Source: Chloroflexota bacterium
GTDB taxonomy: Bacteria; Chloroflexota; Limnocylindria; Limnocylindrales; CSP1-4
Length of the DNA: 14,189 bases
Assembly (NCBI GenBank): GCA_025935655.1
Contig: JAICUV010000064.1
Coordinates: forward strand, 1 to 14,189
Reading direction: 5' to 3'
Made by a program: the position numbers and the translations under genes. Each line of letters begins with the position of its first letter. Positions within the stretch are counted from its first letter, which is position 1. The notes under the pieces are model-generated. The model saw nothing but the letters and a program-made list of their open reading frames with translations. It was not told where the DNA came from and did not search any database. Below are positions 6,961 to 13,434 of the stretch, in pieces.

Positions 6961-6966
6961 TACGAT
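6961..6966 (+). promoter_or_regulatory. -10 hexamer TACGAT, leaderless start of the SirB1-like gene
   Basis: TACGAT (TANNNT) is followed by seven bases and then ATG 6974. An ATG at 6965 lies inside the hexamer and is in frame, but a transcript from this promoter would exclude it. No Shine-Dalgarno sequence is present. Confidence 0.45.
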
Positions 6967-6973
6967 GCCCGCC

Positions 6974-7807
6974 ATGTCCGGTCTCGACGCCGCCCGCGCC
7001 GCAAACCGCTCCCGGTTCGCCCGCCTCGTCGCGCGGCCGGAGCCGCAGATCGACCTCGCCCTGGGGGCGCTGTTCATCGCCAGCGAGGGCCGCGAGGACC
7101 TGGACCCGGAGCCCAGCCTCCAGCGCCTCGACGAGCTGGCCGAACGCGTCCGGATCCACCTGGACCTCGGCGACGGCACCGGCCGGATCATCGACACGCT
7201 CCACGACGTGCTGTACCGGGAGCTGGGCTTCGGGCCGCCGAGGCGGCCACGCCCCGACGCGGACGTCAGCCGGCTCGACCTCGTCCTGGAACGGAGGACC
7301 GGCCTCCCGATCAACCTGTCGATCATCGAGCTGGAGGTGGCCTGGCGCCTGGGCCTCGCGCTCCACGGGGTCGGCCTGCCCGGGCACTTCATCGTTGGCG
7401 GGCCGGAGGGTCTCCTGCTGGACCCCGCGGCCGGTGGCCGCCTGCTCACGCGGGACGACTGCCAGGCGCTCATCCGCCGCTCGCTCGGGGATGGCGTGCT
7501 CCTGCACGAGGGCATGCTGCGGCCCGCCCGACGACGCGAGATCCTGGCCCGGGTCATCCGCAACCTCAAGGCCGCGCACCTCCACGCACGCGACTGGTCC
7601 CAGGCGCTTGGGGCGGTGGAGCTCCTGCGGATCGTGGAGCCCACCGCACCGGACCACCTGCGTGATCGCGGCCTGCTCCTCGGCAGGACCGGTCAGTGGT
7701 CGGCCGCGCTCGCGGACCTCCGCCAGTACCTCGACGAGCGGCCCGACGCCGCCGACCGCGCCGACGTGACCCAGGTCATCGGCCTGTTCGGCGGGATGCG
7801 CAACTGA
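6974..7807 (+). CDS. SirB1-like transglutaminase-fold protein with C-terminal TPR-like helices
   Basis: This 277-residue protein of the SirB1/YchA family is related to transglutaminase-like folds. The N-terminal helical part (about 15-65) includes IDLALGALFIASE. The conserved core is SRLDLVLERRTGLPINLSIIELEVAWRLGL (99-128) and GVGLPGHFIVG (132-142), with LLLDPAAGGRLLTRDDC (147-163) after it. As in other SirB1 proteins, the position where transglutaminases carry a catalytic Cys holds LPINLS, so protease or transglutaminase activity is not expected. The C-terminal part (about 195-265) has helix pairs such as RDWSQALGAVELLRIVEP and TGQWSAALADLRQYLDERP, as in TPR repeats. Its function is unknown in general. 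The stop is seven bases from the convergent small gene. Confidence 0.87.
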   Translation: MSGLDAARAANRSRFARLVARPEPQIDLALGALFIASEGREDLDPEPSLQRLDELAERVRIHLDLGDGTGRIIDTLHDVLYRELGFGPPRRPRPDADVSRLDLVLERRTGLPINLSIIELEVAWRLGLALHGVGLPGHFIVGGPEGLLLDPAAGGRLLTRDDCQALIRRSLGDGVLLHEGMLRPARRREILARVIRNLKAAHLHARDWSQALGAVELLRIVEPTAPDHLRDRGLLLGRTGQWSAALADLRQYLDERPDAADRADVTQVIGLFGGMRN

Positions 7808-7814
7808 GCCGGCG

Positions 7815-7833
7815 CTAGGGCGCTTCGCCCTGG
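7815..7833. terminator. hairpin at the junction of convergent genes
   Basis: AGGGCG (7817-7822) and CGCCCT (7826-7831) pair around the triloop ctt, extended by one G-U and one C-G pair to 7815-7833. It begins seven bases after the SirB1-like stop and overlaps the last codons and stop of the small leftward gene. It could terminate the rightward transcript. There is no T-run. Confidence 0.42.
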
Positions 7834-8102
7834 GCCTCGGCCGCGTAGTCGGCCCACGGATCGTCGTCGTCGGACAGCTCGTCCTCGATGCCCGCCCACG
7901 GGTCGTCGACCTCGAGGCCCTCGGGCAGCTCCAGCGTCAGCAGCTCGCCGTCGGCTCCGGGGATCGGCGCGTCGGGACGCGCGTGGTGGACCAGCTCCTC
8001 GGGCGGCGGCGCGGTGCGCAGCACCTGCTGCTCGAAGCCGAACATCATCCCGCCCACGGTCTGTCCGACCGACTGACGCTTCTTGCGTGACCCTGCGCTC
8101 AT
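7815..8102 (-). CDS. small acidic protein with repeated DPWA motif, next to kamA
   Basis: This 95-residue protein is not recognised. It has a basic N-terminus (MSAGSRKKRQ), a glycine- and methionine-rich segment (SVGQTVGGMMFGFEQQVLRT, 11-30), a proline-rich middle, and an acidic C-terminal tail where DDPWA occurs twice (66-70 and 80-84), separated by an Asp/Glu-rich stretch. Evidence that it is real: AGAGGGGG (8106-8113, minus strand) just before ATG 8102, and clear coding character. It follows kamA in the same direction after 139 bases with a strong hairpin between, so it is probably a separate or attenuated transcript. Tandem short acidic Trp motifs often serve as protein-docking peptides; that role is inference. 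Confidence 0.68.
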   Translation of the reverse strand: MSAGSRKKRQSVGQTVGGMMFGFEQQVLRTAPPPEELVHHARPDAPIPGADGELLTLELPEGLEVDDPWAGIEDELSDDDDPWADYAAEAQGEAP

Positions 8103-8187
8103 GCGCCCCCTCTGCGGAGAAGGTTCATCGTGCCGCGATCCACCGCCCGGCTGTCCGCCGGCCTCGGGCCGCAGGCTGACGCACAGT

Positions 8188-8224
8188 GTCCCGCATCCGC
8201 CCGGATCTCGCCGGGCCGCGGGAC
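8188..8224 (-). terminator. two-tier hairpin downstream of kamA
   Basis: The outer stem is GTCCCGC (8188-8194) with GCGGGAC (8218-8224). The inner stem is GCCCGG (8199-8204) with CCGGGC (8211-8216), with a six-base loop and a small 4/1 internal loop between the stems. It starts 18 bases after the kamA stop. No T-run follows on the minus strand. It would separate kamA from the small gene. Confidence 0.6.
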
Positions 8225-8241
8225 GGGTGCGGAATCCGACC

Positions 8242-9801
8242 CTACAGCAGCTCGTGGTTCGCCGTTGCGGTGGGCGCACCCTCGGCCGGGCGCGGCTCCT
8301 CGCCGGCGCCGTACGCGGACGGCGCGCCGGCCTCGAGCACCGGCAGGCCGCGTCCGTCGCCCGCGACGGATCCCTCGATCGCGCCGACGCCGTAGGGCAC
8401 CCACTTGGACGATTCCTGGAGCCGGTGGGCCTGCTGGTTGCCGCGCTCGTGGACCTGCTCGAAGCCCGCGGGCTCGATCCACATCCGCTCCCCCTGGAGC
8501 AGCGCGTGGATCCCGCCCTGGCCGGCCTCCTGCCGCGGGTGCTGGCACGCGTGGCAGTGGGCCTTGTCGTGCTGCTTGTACTCGAGCGGCTCCTCGTACG
8601 TGGTGATGTAGCCCTCGTAGTTGCGGAGCACGATCTTGTGGTCGGAGTAGCTCACGAGGTAGTTGGGCATGACCGGGATCTTGCCCCCGCCACCGGGTGC
8701 ATCGATGACGTACGTCGGGACCGCGTAGCCGCTGGTGTGGCCGCGGAGCCCCTCGATGATCTCGAGCCCCTTGCCCACCGGCGTCCGGAAGTGGCCGGAG
8801 CCCTCCACGAGGTCGCACTGGTAGAGGTAGTACGGCCGGACGCGCATCTCGACCAGCCCGTGGACGAGGTCGCGCTGGATGTTCACGCAGTCGTTCACGC
8901 CGGCCAGCAGCACCGACTGGTTGCCCAGCGGGATCCCGGCACGGGTCAGCTTGTCGCATGCGCGGGCCAGCTCGGGCGTGATCTCGTTCGCGTGGTTGAC
9001 GTGGATGTTCAGCCAGATCGGGTGGTACTTGGCGAGCATCTCGCACAGCTCGTCGTCGATCCGCTGGGGCAGGAAGACCGGCACCCGGGAACCGATCCGG
9101 ATGATCTCGACGTGCGGGATCTCACGCAGGGCGCGGATCACGCTCTCGAGCAGCTTCGGGGCGAGCGTCAGGCCATCGCCACCGGAGATCAGCACGTCGC
9201 GGATCTGGGGCGTCCGCCGGATGTAGTCCAGCTGCGCCTCGTGATCCTTGCGGTTGAAGTTCTGGGTCGCGTCACCGACGATCCGGCTCCGCGTGCAGTA
9301 CCGGCAGTACGTGGCGCACTGCGTGGTGATGAGCATCAGCACGCGGTCGGGGTAGCGGTGCACGAGACCCGGCACCGGCGAGTGGCGGTCCTCGCCGAGC
9401 GAGTCCTCCATCATCCCGACGAAGGCGCTCTGCTCGCGGCCCAGCGGGATGACCTGGCGGCGGATCGGGTCCTCGGGATCCTTGGGGTCGATGAGGCTGA
9501 CGAAGTACGGCGTGATGTCCACGCGGAACTTGTCGTCCGCCGCGAGGCCCTCGCGCTCCTCCTCGGTGAGCTCCAGGATCTCGGCGATCTCGTCGAGGTC
9601 GTTGACGCGATTGGACAGCTGCCAGCGCCAGTCGTTCCACTTCTCGTCCGGGACGTCCTGCCACTTGGGTGCGCGGCGGCTGACCGCGGGCTTCCCGTCC
9701 GGTCCGAGCCGGCTGGCGGGGTCGCGCATGTTGACGAACGGAGCCGCCTCGGGCGCCGTCATGGTCCCGGTCCCGGGCTCCGCCCGCGCCTCCGTCTCCA
9801 T
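8242..9801 (-). CDS. kamA: lysine 2,3-aminomutase (radical SAM, PLP-dependent)
   Basis: This 519-residue enzyme interconverts L-alpha-lysine and L-beta-lysine using S-adenosylmethionine, a [4Fe-4S] cluster and PLP. The cluster motif is CATYCRYC (C162, C166, C169). The PLP lysine is K374 in DAPGGGGKIPVMPNY. The two aspartates that bind the lysine side-chain amine in the clostridial enzyme (D293 and D330 there) are kept as D330 (YQCDL) and D367 (VIDAPGG). Glutamate 2,3-aminomutase has Lys and Asn there, so lysine is the likely substrate. The zinc region keeps C305, C416 and C419, but the first Cys of the clostridial CxCxxC is A414. A tail of about 60 residues (460-519) exceeds the usual length of about 416. 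Start ATG 9801 has GGAGGAG nine bases upstream. No beta-lysine acetyltransferase is adjacent. Confidence 0.94.
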   Translation of the reverse strand: METEARAEPGTGTMTAPEAAPFVNMRDPASRLGPDGKPAVSRRAPKWQDVPDEKWNDWRWQLSNRVNDLDEIAEILELTEEEREGLAADDKFRVDITPYFVSLIDPKDPEDPIRRQVIPLGREQSAFVGMMEDSLGEDRHSPVPGLVHRYPDRVLMLITTQCATYCRYCTRSRIVGDATQNFNRKDHEAQLDYIRRTPQIRDVLISGGDGLTLAPKLLESVIRALREIPHVEIIRIGSRVPVFLPQRIDDELCEMLAKYHPIWLNIHVNHANEITPELARACDKLTRAGIPLGNQSVLLAGVNDCVNIQRDLVHGLVEMRVRPYYLYQCDLVEGSGHFRTPVGKGLEIIEGLRGHTSGYAVPTYVIDAPGGGGKIPVMPNYLVSYSDHKIVLRNYEGYITTYEEPLEYKQHDKAHCHACQHPRQEAGQGGIHALLQGERMWIEPAGFEQVHERGNQQAHRLQESSKWVPYGVGAIEGSVAGDGRGLPVLEAGAPSAYGAGEEPRPAEGAPTATANHELL

Positions 9802-9810
9802 CGTGCTCGT

Positions 9811-9817
9811 CTCCTCC
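9811..9817 (-). promoter_or_regulatory. strong ribosome binding site of kamA
   Basis: GGAGGAG on the minus strand lies nine bases before ATG 9801. It decides the start over upstream in-frame codons in the long open frame and contrasts with the genes that lack such a site. Confidence 0.75.
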
Positions 9818-9867
9818 CGCCGCTGGCATCGATCACGTCGTCGCGCCGCGCCCGATGCATAGAACCT

Positions 9868-9880
9868 ATTCAGTATGAAT
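9868..9880. promoter_or_regulatory. AT-rich palindrome, candidate kamA operator
   Basis: ATTCA, gta, TGAAT is a perfect 13-base palindrome in one of the few AT-rich patches in the window (about 9856-9895). It lies just downstream of the transcription start predicted from the 9889-9917 promoter, where a bound repressor would block kamA. The half-site TGAAT occurs in ArgR boxes, but the arms face the other way here, so I do not assign a regulator. Confidence 0.45.
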
Positions 9881-9888
9881 GGACGCCG

Positions 9889-9917
9889 ATCATAGCGAAG
9901 GCCCGCCGGGCCGTCCA
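9889..9917 (-). promoter_or_regulatory. probable kamA promoter
   Basis: On the minus strand the -35-like TGGACG (9917-9912, four of six matches to TTGACA), 17 bases, then TATGAT (9894-9889, five of six matches to TATAAT). Predicted start is near 9882, giving a leader of about 80 bases before ATG 9801, which is too short for a lysine riboswitch. Confidence 0.45.
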
Positions 9918-9940
9918 CGGGCCGATGCCGCGATGCACCG

Positions 9941-9971
9941 TACGATGGCGCCGAACCCGAGCCCGAAAGGA
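9941..9971 (+). promoter_or_regulatory. -10-like hexamer and ribosome binding site of the lipoprotein gene
   Basis: TACGAT (9941-9946) would start transcription near 9953. AAAGGA (9966-9971) lies nine bases before ATG 9981. The ten bases ccgtacgatg (9938-9947) recur exactly at 6958-6967, at the SirB1-like promoter. The -35 region is not convincing. Confidence 0.4.
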
Positions 9972-9980
9972 TCCGACCGC

Positions 9981-10544
9981 ATGTCCCTCGATCGACGCGC
10001 CCTCGCCGGCGCCGTCGCCCTCGCGCTGTCGCTCACGCTCGCCGCGTGCGGCGCCGCCACGCCCAGCTCGACCCCCGTGCCGACCGCCGTCGCGGACCGC
10101 ACCCCCGGACCCGACGCGGCGCCCGAGCTCGCGGCGATGCTCCCGGCCAGCGCGGGCGGCCTCGACTTCGTCAAGAGCAGCGTGACCGGCACGGACGTCG
10201 CGTCGCTCGGGGTGTCGCTGGACAGCGCCGAGCTGGAGCGGCTCGCGAAGGCGCAGGGCAAGACCCTCGCGGACGTCCAGGTCGCCGAGGCACGGCCCGT
10301 GGACCCGACGAAGGGCGGCATCGTCCTCGCGATCCGGGTTCCCGGCGCCAACCCCAAGGAGGTCGTCGACGCGACGTTCAGCGCCTCCGCCGCGCTCCAG
10401 CTGGCCACGATGGGCGGCAAGTCCGTGTACAGGATCGGTGCGAGCGGCCTCAACGTCGTCGTCTACCCCAAGGACGACATCCTGTTCCAGGTCGTCGGCG
10501 CGCCCGCGGACCTCACCGAGGCGATCATCGCGGCACTGCCGTAG
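9981..10544 (+). CDS. small lipoprotein of unknown function
   Basis: This 187-residue protein has a lipoprotein signal peptide: MSLDRRALAG, a hydrophobic core, then the lipobox LAAC with C23 as the lipid-bearing residue. A Pro/Thr/Ser-rich linker follows (about 24-45). The exported domain (about 46-187) is a mixed alpha/beta sequence without cysteines or a recognised motif; its C-terminal part (NVVVYPKDDILFQVVGAPADLTEAI) alternates strand and helix. ATG 9981 is chosen because it sits directly before the signal peptide and has AAAGGA nine bases upstream; upstream in-frame ATGs would bury the signal sequence. It diverges from kamA across 179 bases and is convergent with the small membrane protein. 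It is anchored on the outer face of the cell membrane. Its role is unknown. Confidence 0.82.
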   Translation: MSLDRRALAGAVALALSLTLAACGAATPSSTPVPTAVADRTPGPDAAPELAAMLPASAGGLDFVKSSVTGTDVASLGVSLDSAELERLAKAQGKTLADVQVAEARPVDPTKGGIVLAIRVPGANPKEVVDATFSASAALQLATMGGKSVYRIGASGLNVVVYPKDDILFQVVGAPADLTEAIIAALP

Positions 10545-10609
10545 CGGCGTCTGCCCGCTCGGCGCGAGCACCCGGTGGCACTGCGCGATGCGGCCCGCGG
10601 GAATCACGA

Positions 10610-10630
10610 AGCCCGGCGCGGGGCCGGGCT
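10610..10630. terminator. hairpin terminator between convergent genes
   Basis: A perfect eight-base-pair stem (agcccggc at 10610-10617 with gccgggct at 10623-10630) encloses a five-base loop. Read leftward it is followed by ttcgtgattc, a modestly T-rich tail, so it suits the leftward membrane-protein gene best (24 bases after its stop) and may also serve the lipoprotein gene. Confidence 0.62.
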
Positions 10631-10653
10631 CCAGGGTGGCGCGCGGCGACGGG

Positions 10654-10989
10654 CTACTCGCCGATGACGCTCCAGATCAGGCCCATCAGGATGAAGAACC
10701 CGCTGAACAGCGCGATCAGCCCGATGCCGCCGTACGGGGAGCTGGCACCCTCGTGCGGGACGAGCTGGAGCCCGATCCCGAACACGATCGCCCACAGCAC
10801 CAGCAGGACCGCGAACAGCAGCTTCGTGTTGGGGTTGGTCATGCGGCGGGCCAGCGGCTGGCGGCCCCCCTCGGCGACGAGCGCCGCCTTCGCGAACACG
10901 AACACGAACCCGCCGGCGATCGTGACCGCGGCGAGGAAGATCACGAAGTTGTTCGGGAAGTTCTGGAACCAGACCGTGAAGATCGTCAC
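10654..10989 (-). CDS. small three-helix membrane protein of unknown function
   Basis: This 111-residue protein has three predicted membrane helices: about 14-38 (FVIFLAAVTIAGGFVFVFA), 57-77 (LLFAVLLVLWAIVFGIGLQL) and 88-109 (GIGLIALFSGFFILMGLIW). A short positively charged loop between helices 1 and 2 (GGRQPLARRMTNPNTK) suggests that loop is cytoplasmic. No catalytic or transport motif is visible. The start is GTG 10989 with GAGGG about ten bases upstream; I see no better in-frame start. It is transcribed away from the MMPL operon across 177 bases and ends at a hairpin terminator, so it is probably a single-gene unit. Confidence 0.75.
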   Translation of the reverse strand: MTIFTVWFQNFPNNFVIFLAAVTIAGGFVFVFAKAALVAEGGRQPLARRMTNPNTKLLFAVLLVLWAIVFGIGLQLVPHEGASSPYGGIGLIALFSGFFILMGLIWSVIGE

Positions 10990-11118
10990 GCGGGATGTCC
11001 CTCGGGTGGGGCGGGGCGAGTCGCGGCGCCACGGGGCGGCGGCCGGACGATGCTAGCAGAACGGCATCCGCGGGTGGCAGCGCAATGCTGCGCCGTGTCG
11101 TAACATGCTACCTGTAAC

Positions 11119-11141
11119 ACGCACGAAACACATCCGTGCGT
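11119..11141. repeat. inverted repeat upstream of the MMPL gene
   Basis: ACGCACG, nine bases (aaacacatc), CGTGCGT form perfect seven-base arms, 25 bases before ATG 11167. Just upstream are two direct copies of gtaac (11100-11104 and 11114-11118) and a second small dyad (gcagc, gcaat, gctgc) near 11078-11092. The region is AT-richer than its surroundings. It could be an operator or a 5' leader hairpin. No regulator is encoded nearby. Confidence 0.42.
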
Positions 11142-11166
11142 CCGTCCCCACCGAACCGGACACCGC

Positions 11167-13434
11167 ATGAGCTTCGATCGACTGGGCCGCTTCGCCGTCC
11201 GCCGCCGCTGGTGGATCGTCGGCGCGTGGGCCGTCATCCTGCTCGCCGCGCTGCCGTTCGCGCCCCGGGCACCCGGCGTGCTGTCCGCGGGGGGCTTCAT
11301 CCTCGACGACCTCGAGTCCGCGCGCGCGAAGCAGCTGCTCCAGGCGGAGCTGGGCGTCGAGCCGTCCGCGTTCGTGCTCGTGTACACGTCCGACACCCTC
11401 ACGGCGGGGACGCCGGCGTGGCTCGCCGCGGTCTCGGCCGCGACCGCCGACGTCGCCGCGGCGCCGCACGTCACGCGGATCCTGTCCCACGTCCTGGCGC
11501 CGGCCCAGGTGAGCGCCGACCGGCACACCGCGTACGACATCGTGTTCCTCGACCTCGCCCCGGACGACTCGCCCGACGCGATCCCGCCCGTCGCCGCGGC
11601 CCTCCACGAGGTGCCCGGGCTGACCGTGCGGATCGGCGGCGGCCCCGCGTTCTACGGCGACGTCCAGGCCGTGACCGAGAGCGACCTCCGGCGCTCGGAG
11701 CTCATCTCGTTCCCGCTCGCCGCGCTCGCGTTGCTGCTCGTGTTCGGCAGCCTCGTGGCGGCCGGCGTGCCGCTCGCCGTGGGCGGCGCGGCGGTCCTCG
11801 TGGCGCTGGCCGGCATCTTCCTCGTCGCGTCATTCGTCCCGATGAGCATCTTCGTGCTCAACCTCGCGACGCTCCTCGGGCTCGGGCTCGGGGTGGACTA
11901 CTCGCTGCTCATGACCAGCCGCTTCCGCGAGGAGCTGGCGCGCCGCGACGGCCCCGACCGCGTGGCGGAGGCCGTCCGGGTCACGGTGGCGACGGCCGGG
12001 CGCGCGGTGTTCTTCTCGGGCCTCACCGTCCTCCTGGGCCTCCTGGGCCTCGTCCTGTTCGAGTTCATGATCCTGCGCTCGGTCGGGATCGCCGGGGCGA
12101 TCGTCGTCGGGCTGGCCGTGTCCGCGGCCCTCACGCTGCTGCCCGCGCTGCTCGCCATCATCGGCACCCGCATCGACCGCCTGAGCGTCCGCCCCGTCCG
12201 CGCGACGCCGACGACGGACGGCCCGTGGGCCCGCCTCGCACGGCGCGTGATGCGCCACCCGGTCGCCGTGCTCATCCCCACCCTGTCGCTGCTGCTGGTC
12301 CTGGGGATCCCGTTCCTGCACGTCCGGTTCAACGCCCCCGATGCGTCGATCCTGCCCGCCTCCGTTCCCTCCCGCGAGACGTACGACATCCTGGCCCGCG
12401 AGTTCGGGGAGGGCGCCTTCGCGCCGCTCATCCTCGCCGTCCGCACGACCGGCGACGCGACGACGCCGGAGAACGTCGCGAAGCTGTACGACTATTCCCG
12501 GCGACTGGCCGCGGACCCGCGCGTCAGCCGGGTGAGCTCGGTCGTGGACGTCGACCCCCGCCTCACGCTCGCGCAGTACCAGCTCCTCTACGGGTCCCCG
12601 TCGGGCCCGCCTGACCGCTTCGTGGCCACCGCGCTCGGCGCCACGACCAGGGGCGACCTCACCGCGTTCACCGTCTACACGCCGTTCGGCCCCAACCGCG
12701 ACGAGGGGCGGGCGCTCGTGCGTGAGCTGCGCGACCCGTCGAGCGCCCTCGCGCCGCCTGCCGGCGTGACCGTCCTCGTGGGCGGCGGCGCGGCGGACGT
12801 GGACGACGTCGTCTCACGCGTGTGGTCGGACTTCCCGCGCACGGCCCTGTTCATCGTCATCACGACGTTCATCGTGCTGTTCGTCCTGCTCCGCTCGGTC
12901 GTCCTGCCGATCAAGGCGCTGGCGATGAACACGCTGTCGATCGTGGCGAGCTTCGGGGCCCTCGTGTGGATCTTCCAGGACGGCAACCTGTCCCGGATCC
13001 TGGGCTTCCAGCCGCTGGGGTTTGTCGAGACCACCCAGCCGGTGATCCTGTTCTGCGTGCTGTTCGGGCTGTCGATGGACTACGAGGTCTTCCTCCTGTC
13101 GCGGATGAAGGAGGTCTGGGACCGGACCGGCGACAACACGGAGGCGGTCGCCCGCGGGCTGGAGCGCTCCGGCCGGATCGTGAGCTCGGCGGCGCTCATC
13201 GTCGTCGTCGTGGCAGGCTCGTTCGCGTTCGCCGACATCGTGCTCATCAAGGCCCTCGGCCTGGGCGTCGCGATCGCGGTGGCCCTCGACGCCACGGTCG
13301 TCCGTGCCCTGCTCGTCCCGGCGACGATGCGGCTGCTCGGGAAGTGGAACTGGTGGGTCCCCAGGCGGCTGGACGCCGCGCTCCAGCCGTTCCTGCCGCG
13401 CACCGAGGCCGAGGTGGAGGCCGCGACCCGATGA
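11167..13434 (+). CDS. MMPL-family (RND superfamily) exporter
   Basis: This 755-residue inner-membrane, proton-driven transporter is related to MmpL lipid exporters. Its architecture is a duplicated RND plan: helix 1 (about 14-32), a periplasmic or extracytoplasmic domain (about 35-178), five helices (about 179-335), a cytoplasmic connector, helix 7 (about 364-384), a second external domain (about 388-555), and five helices (about 557-722). The proton-relay Asp-Tyr pairs typical of MmpL proteins are present: D244-Y245 in GLGLGVDYSLLMTSRFREEL and D638-Y639 in FGLSMDYEVFLLSRMKEVWD. The C-terminal tail after 735 is short, unlike mycobacterial MmpL3. The cargo is not readable; lipids or glycolipids are the usual guess. 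ATG 11167 lacks a clear ribosome binding site. The stop overlaps the next start as ATGA, coupling it to the lipocalin-like lipoprotein. Confidence 0.93.
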   Translation: MSFDRLGRFAVRRRWWIVGAWAVILLAALPFAPRAPGVLSAGGFILDDLESARAKQLLQAELGVEPSAFVLVYTSDTLTAGTPAWLAAVSAATADVAAAPHVTRILSHVLAPAQVSADRHTAYDIVFLDLAPDDSPDAIPPVAAALHEVPGLTVRIGGGPAFYGDVQAVTESDLRRSELISFPLAALALLLVFGSLVAAGVPLAVGGAAVLVALAGIFLVASFVPMSIFVLNLATLLGLGLGVDYSLLMTSRFREELARRDGPDRVAEAVRVTVATAGRAVFFSGLTVLLGLLGLVLFEFMILRSVGIAGAIVVGLAVSAALTLLPALLAIIGTRIDRLSVRPVRATPTTDGPWARLARRVMRHPVAVLIPTLSLLLVLGIPFLHVRFNAPDASILPASVPSRETYDILAREFGEGAFAPLILAVRTTGDATTPENVAKLYDYSRRLAADPRVSRVSSVVDVDPRLTLAQYQLLYGSPSGPPDRFVATALGATTRGDLTAFTVYTPFGPNRDEGRALVRELRDPSSALAPPAGVTVLVGGGAADVDDVVSRVWSDFPRTALFIVITTFIVLFVLLRSVVLPIKALAMNTLSIVASFGALVWIFQDGNLSRILGFQPLGFVETTQPVILFCVLFGLSMDYEVFLLSRMKEVWDRTGDNTEAVARGLERSGRIVSSAALIVVVVAGSFAFADIVLIKALGLGVAIAVALDATVVRALLVPATMRLLGKWNWWVPRRLDAALQPFLPRTEAEVEAATR

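Noticed and set aside
9802..9882. Lysine riboswitch in the kamA leader
   Set aside because: The predicted leader is about 80 bases, roughly half the size of the lysine aptamer, and I see no matching helices.
8083..10185. 700-codon open frame on the plus strand opposite kamA
   Set aside because: It is a shadow of kamA caused by G/C-rich third positions. It has no family motifs, while the opposite strand has an unmistakable radical SAM enzyme.
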